Positions 20,105-20,255 of a stretch of 20,255 nt of DNA are shown here, one piece after another. Origin of the DNA: a virus. A model generated the notes under the pieces. It was not told the origin of the DNA, made no database searches, and saw only the letters and a list, made by a program, of their open reading frames with translations. Within the stretch, counting starts at the first letter, position 1. Each line of letters begins with the position of its first letter. A program made the position numbers and the translations under genes. Location: positions 1 to 20,255 of the IMG/VR virus record IMGVR_UViG_3300006947_000119; one strand, 5' to 3'.

Positions 20105-20255
20105 CACCGTAAATCCAATCGGCTAGCTCCGAATCAAAACTTTCCATTGTTACTGCTCCGTTTATATCGTAGTATTCAACAAACTGCTTTACTGTTGCTT
20201 TACGTTTGGGATCGTTAATGTAAGGCTTACGCATCTCATTAATTACATGATCAAC
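20091..20255 (-). CDS. Partial unknown protein (C-terminal 54 residues)
   Basis: An open frame enters from the window edge and ends in TAG at 20093..20091, giving 54 residues that end ELADWIYGDVPD. The preceding part is basic (NEMRKPYINDPKRKATVKQF), then acidic. It overlaps the radical SAM start by 14 bases, which mirrors the overlap between the methyltransferase and the other radical SAM gene. The gene is incomplete and unrecognised. Confidence 0.65.
   Translation of the reverse strand, partial: VDHVINEMRKPYINDPKRKATVKQFVEYYDINGAVTMESFDSELADWIYGDVPD

Noticed and set aside
1-20255. tRNA genes, CRISPR arrays, insertion sequences or integrase
   Set aside because: The non-coding gaps are all under about 75 bases and none holds a cloverleaf, spaced repeats or transposase-like frame that I can see.

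Overview
The window looks like part of a marine T4-like myovirus genome. It is AT-rich and about 98% coding, and every gene I can support lies on the minus strand, so transcription runs from high to low coordinates. Two genes anchor the assignment. One is a 897-residue family B DNA polymerase close to T4 gp43 in length, exonuclease motifs, Pol A/B/C motifs and C-terminal clamp-binding tail. The other is an 85-residue protein resembling T4 DsbA. Genes are joined by ATGA or TAATG overlaps or by gaps of a few bases. I see no tRNA, rRNA, CRISPR array, insertion sequence or integrase. The host cannot be named from the sequence; consensus sigma-70 promoters point to a bacterium, and the AT content and gene set fit a pelagic proteobacterium.

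Reading in the direction of transcription, 20255 to about 10300 starts with the 3' end of an unknown gene and a radical SAM enzyme. A string of small and medium unknown proteins follows, several with short N-terminal motifs (MRINEF, MNIFEV, MKIKDI, MKILDI) recalling T4 capsid-targeting sequences. Among them are a GNAT acetyltransferase, an Asp/Asn beta-hydroxylase-like oxygenase, hydrophobic or Pro/Lys-rich proteins, a HeH/SAP-like protein and a Cys-rich zinc-ribbon-like protein. Virion or head-associated roles are plausible but not proven. T4-late-like boxes (ATAAATA) occur ahead of three genes, at 18901, 15784 and 10294.

From about 10270 to 7257 lie a 358-residue protein with a PD-(D/E)xK nuclease-like signature, a small membrane protein with a coiled-coil tail, a nitroreductase-like protein and an unknown protein with a possible sulfotransferase-like N-terminus.

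From about 7270 to 1 the promoters change. Four close matches to the host sigma-70 consensus appear, two of them perfect TTGACA-N17-TATAAT. The order is DsbA-like protein, membrane protein, DNA methyltransferase (TTG start), second radical SAM enzyme, GNAT, DNA polymerase, a 57-residue lipoprotein, a GH73-type secreted endolysin, a conserved small protein and a partial gene. Replication, DNA modification and a probable lysis pair are thus under host-type promoters.

The most interesting points are the two radical SAM paralogues with an SPASM/twitch-like cysteine cluster placed before the radical SAM core, the lipoprotein hidden between polymerase and endolysin, the split between sigma-70 and late-type promoters, the nuclease-like protein, and the shared N-terminal motifs.
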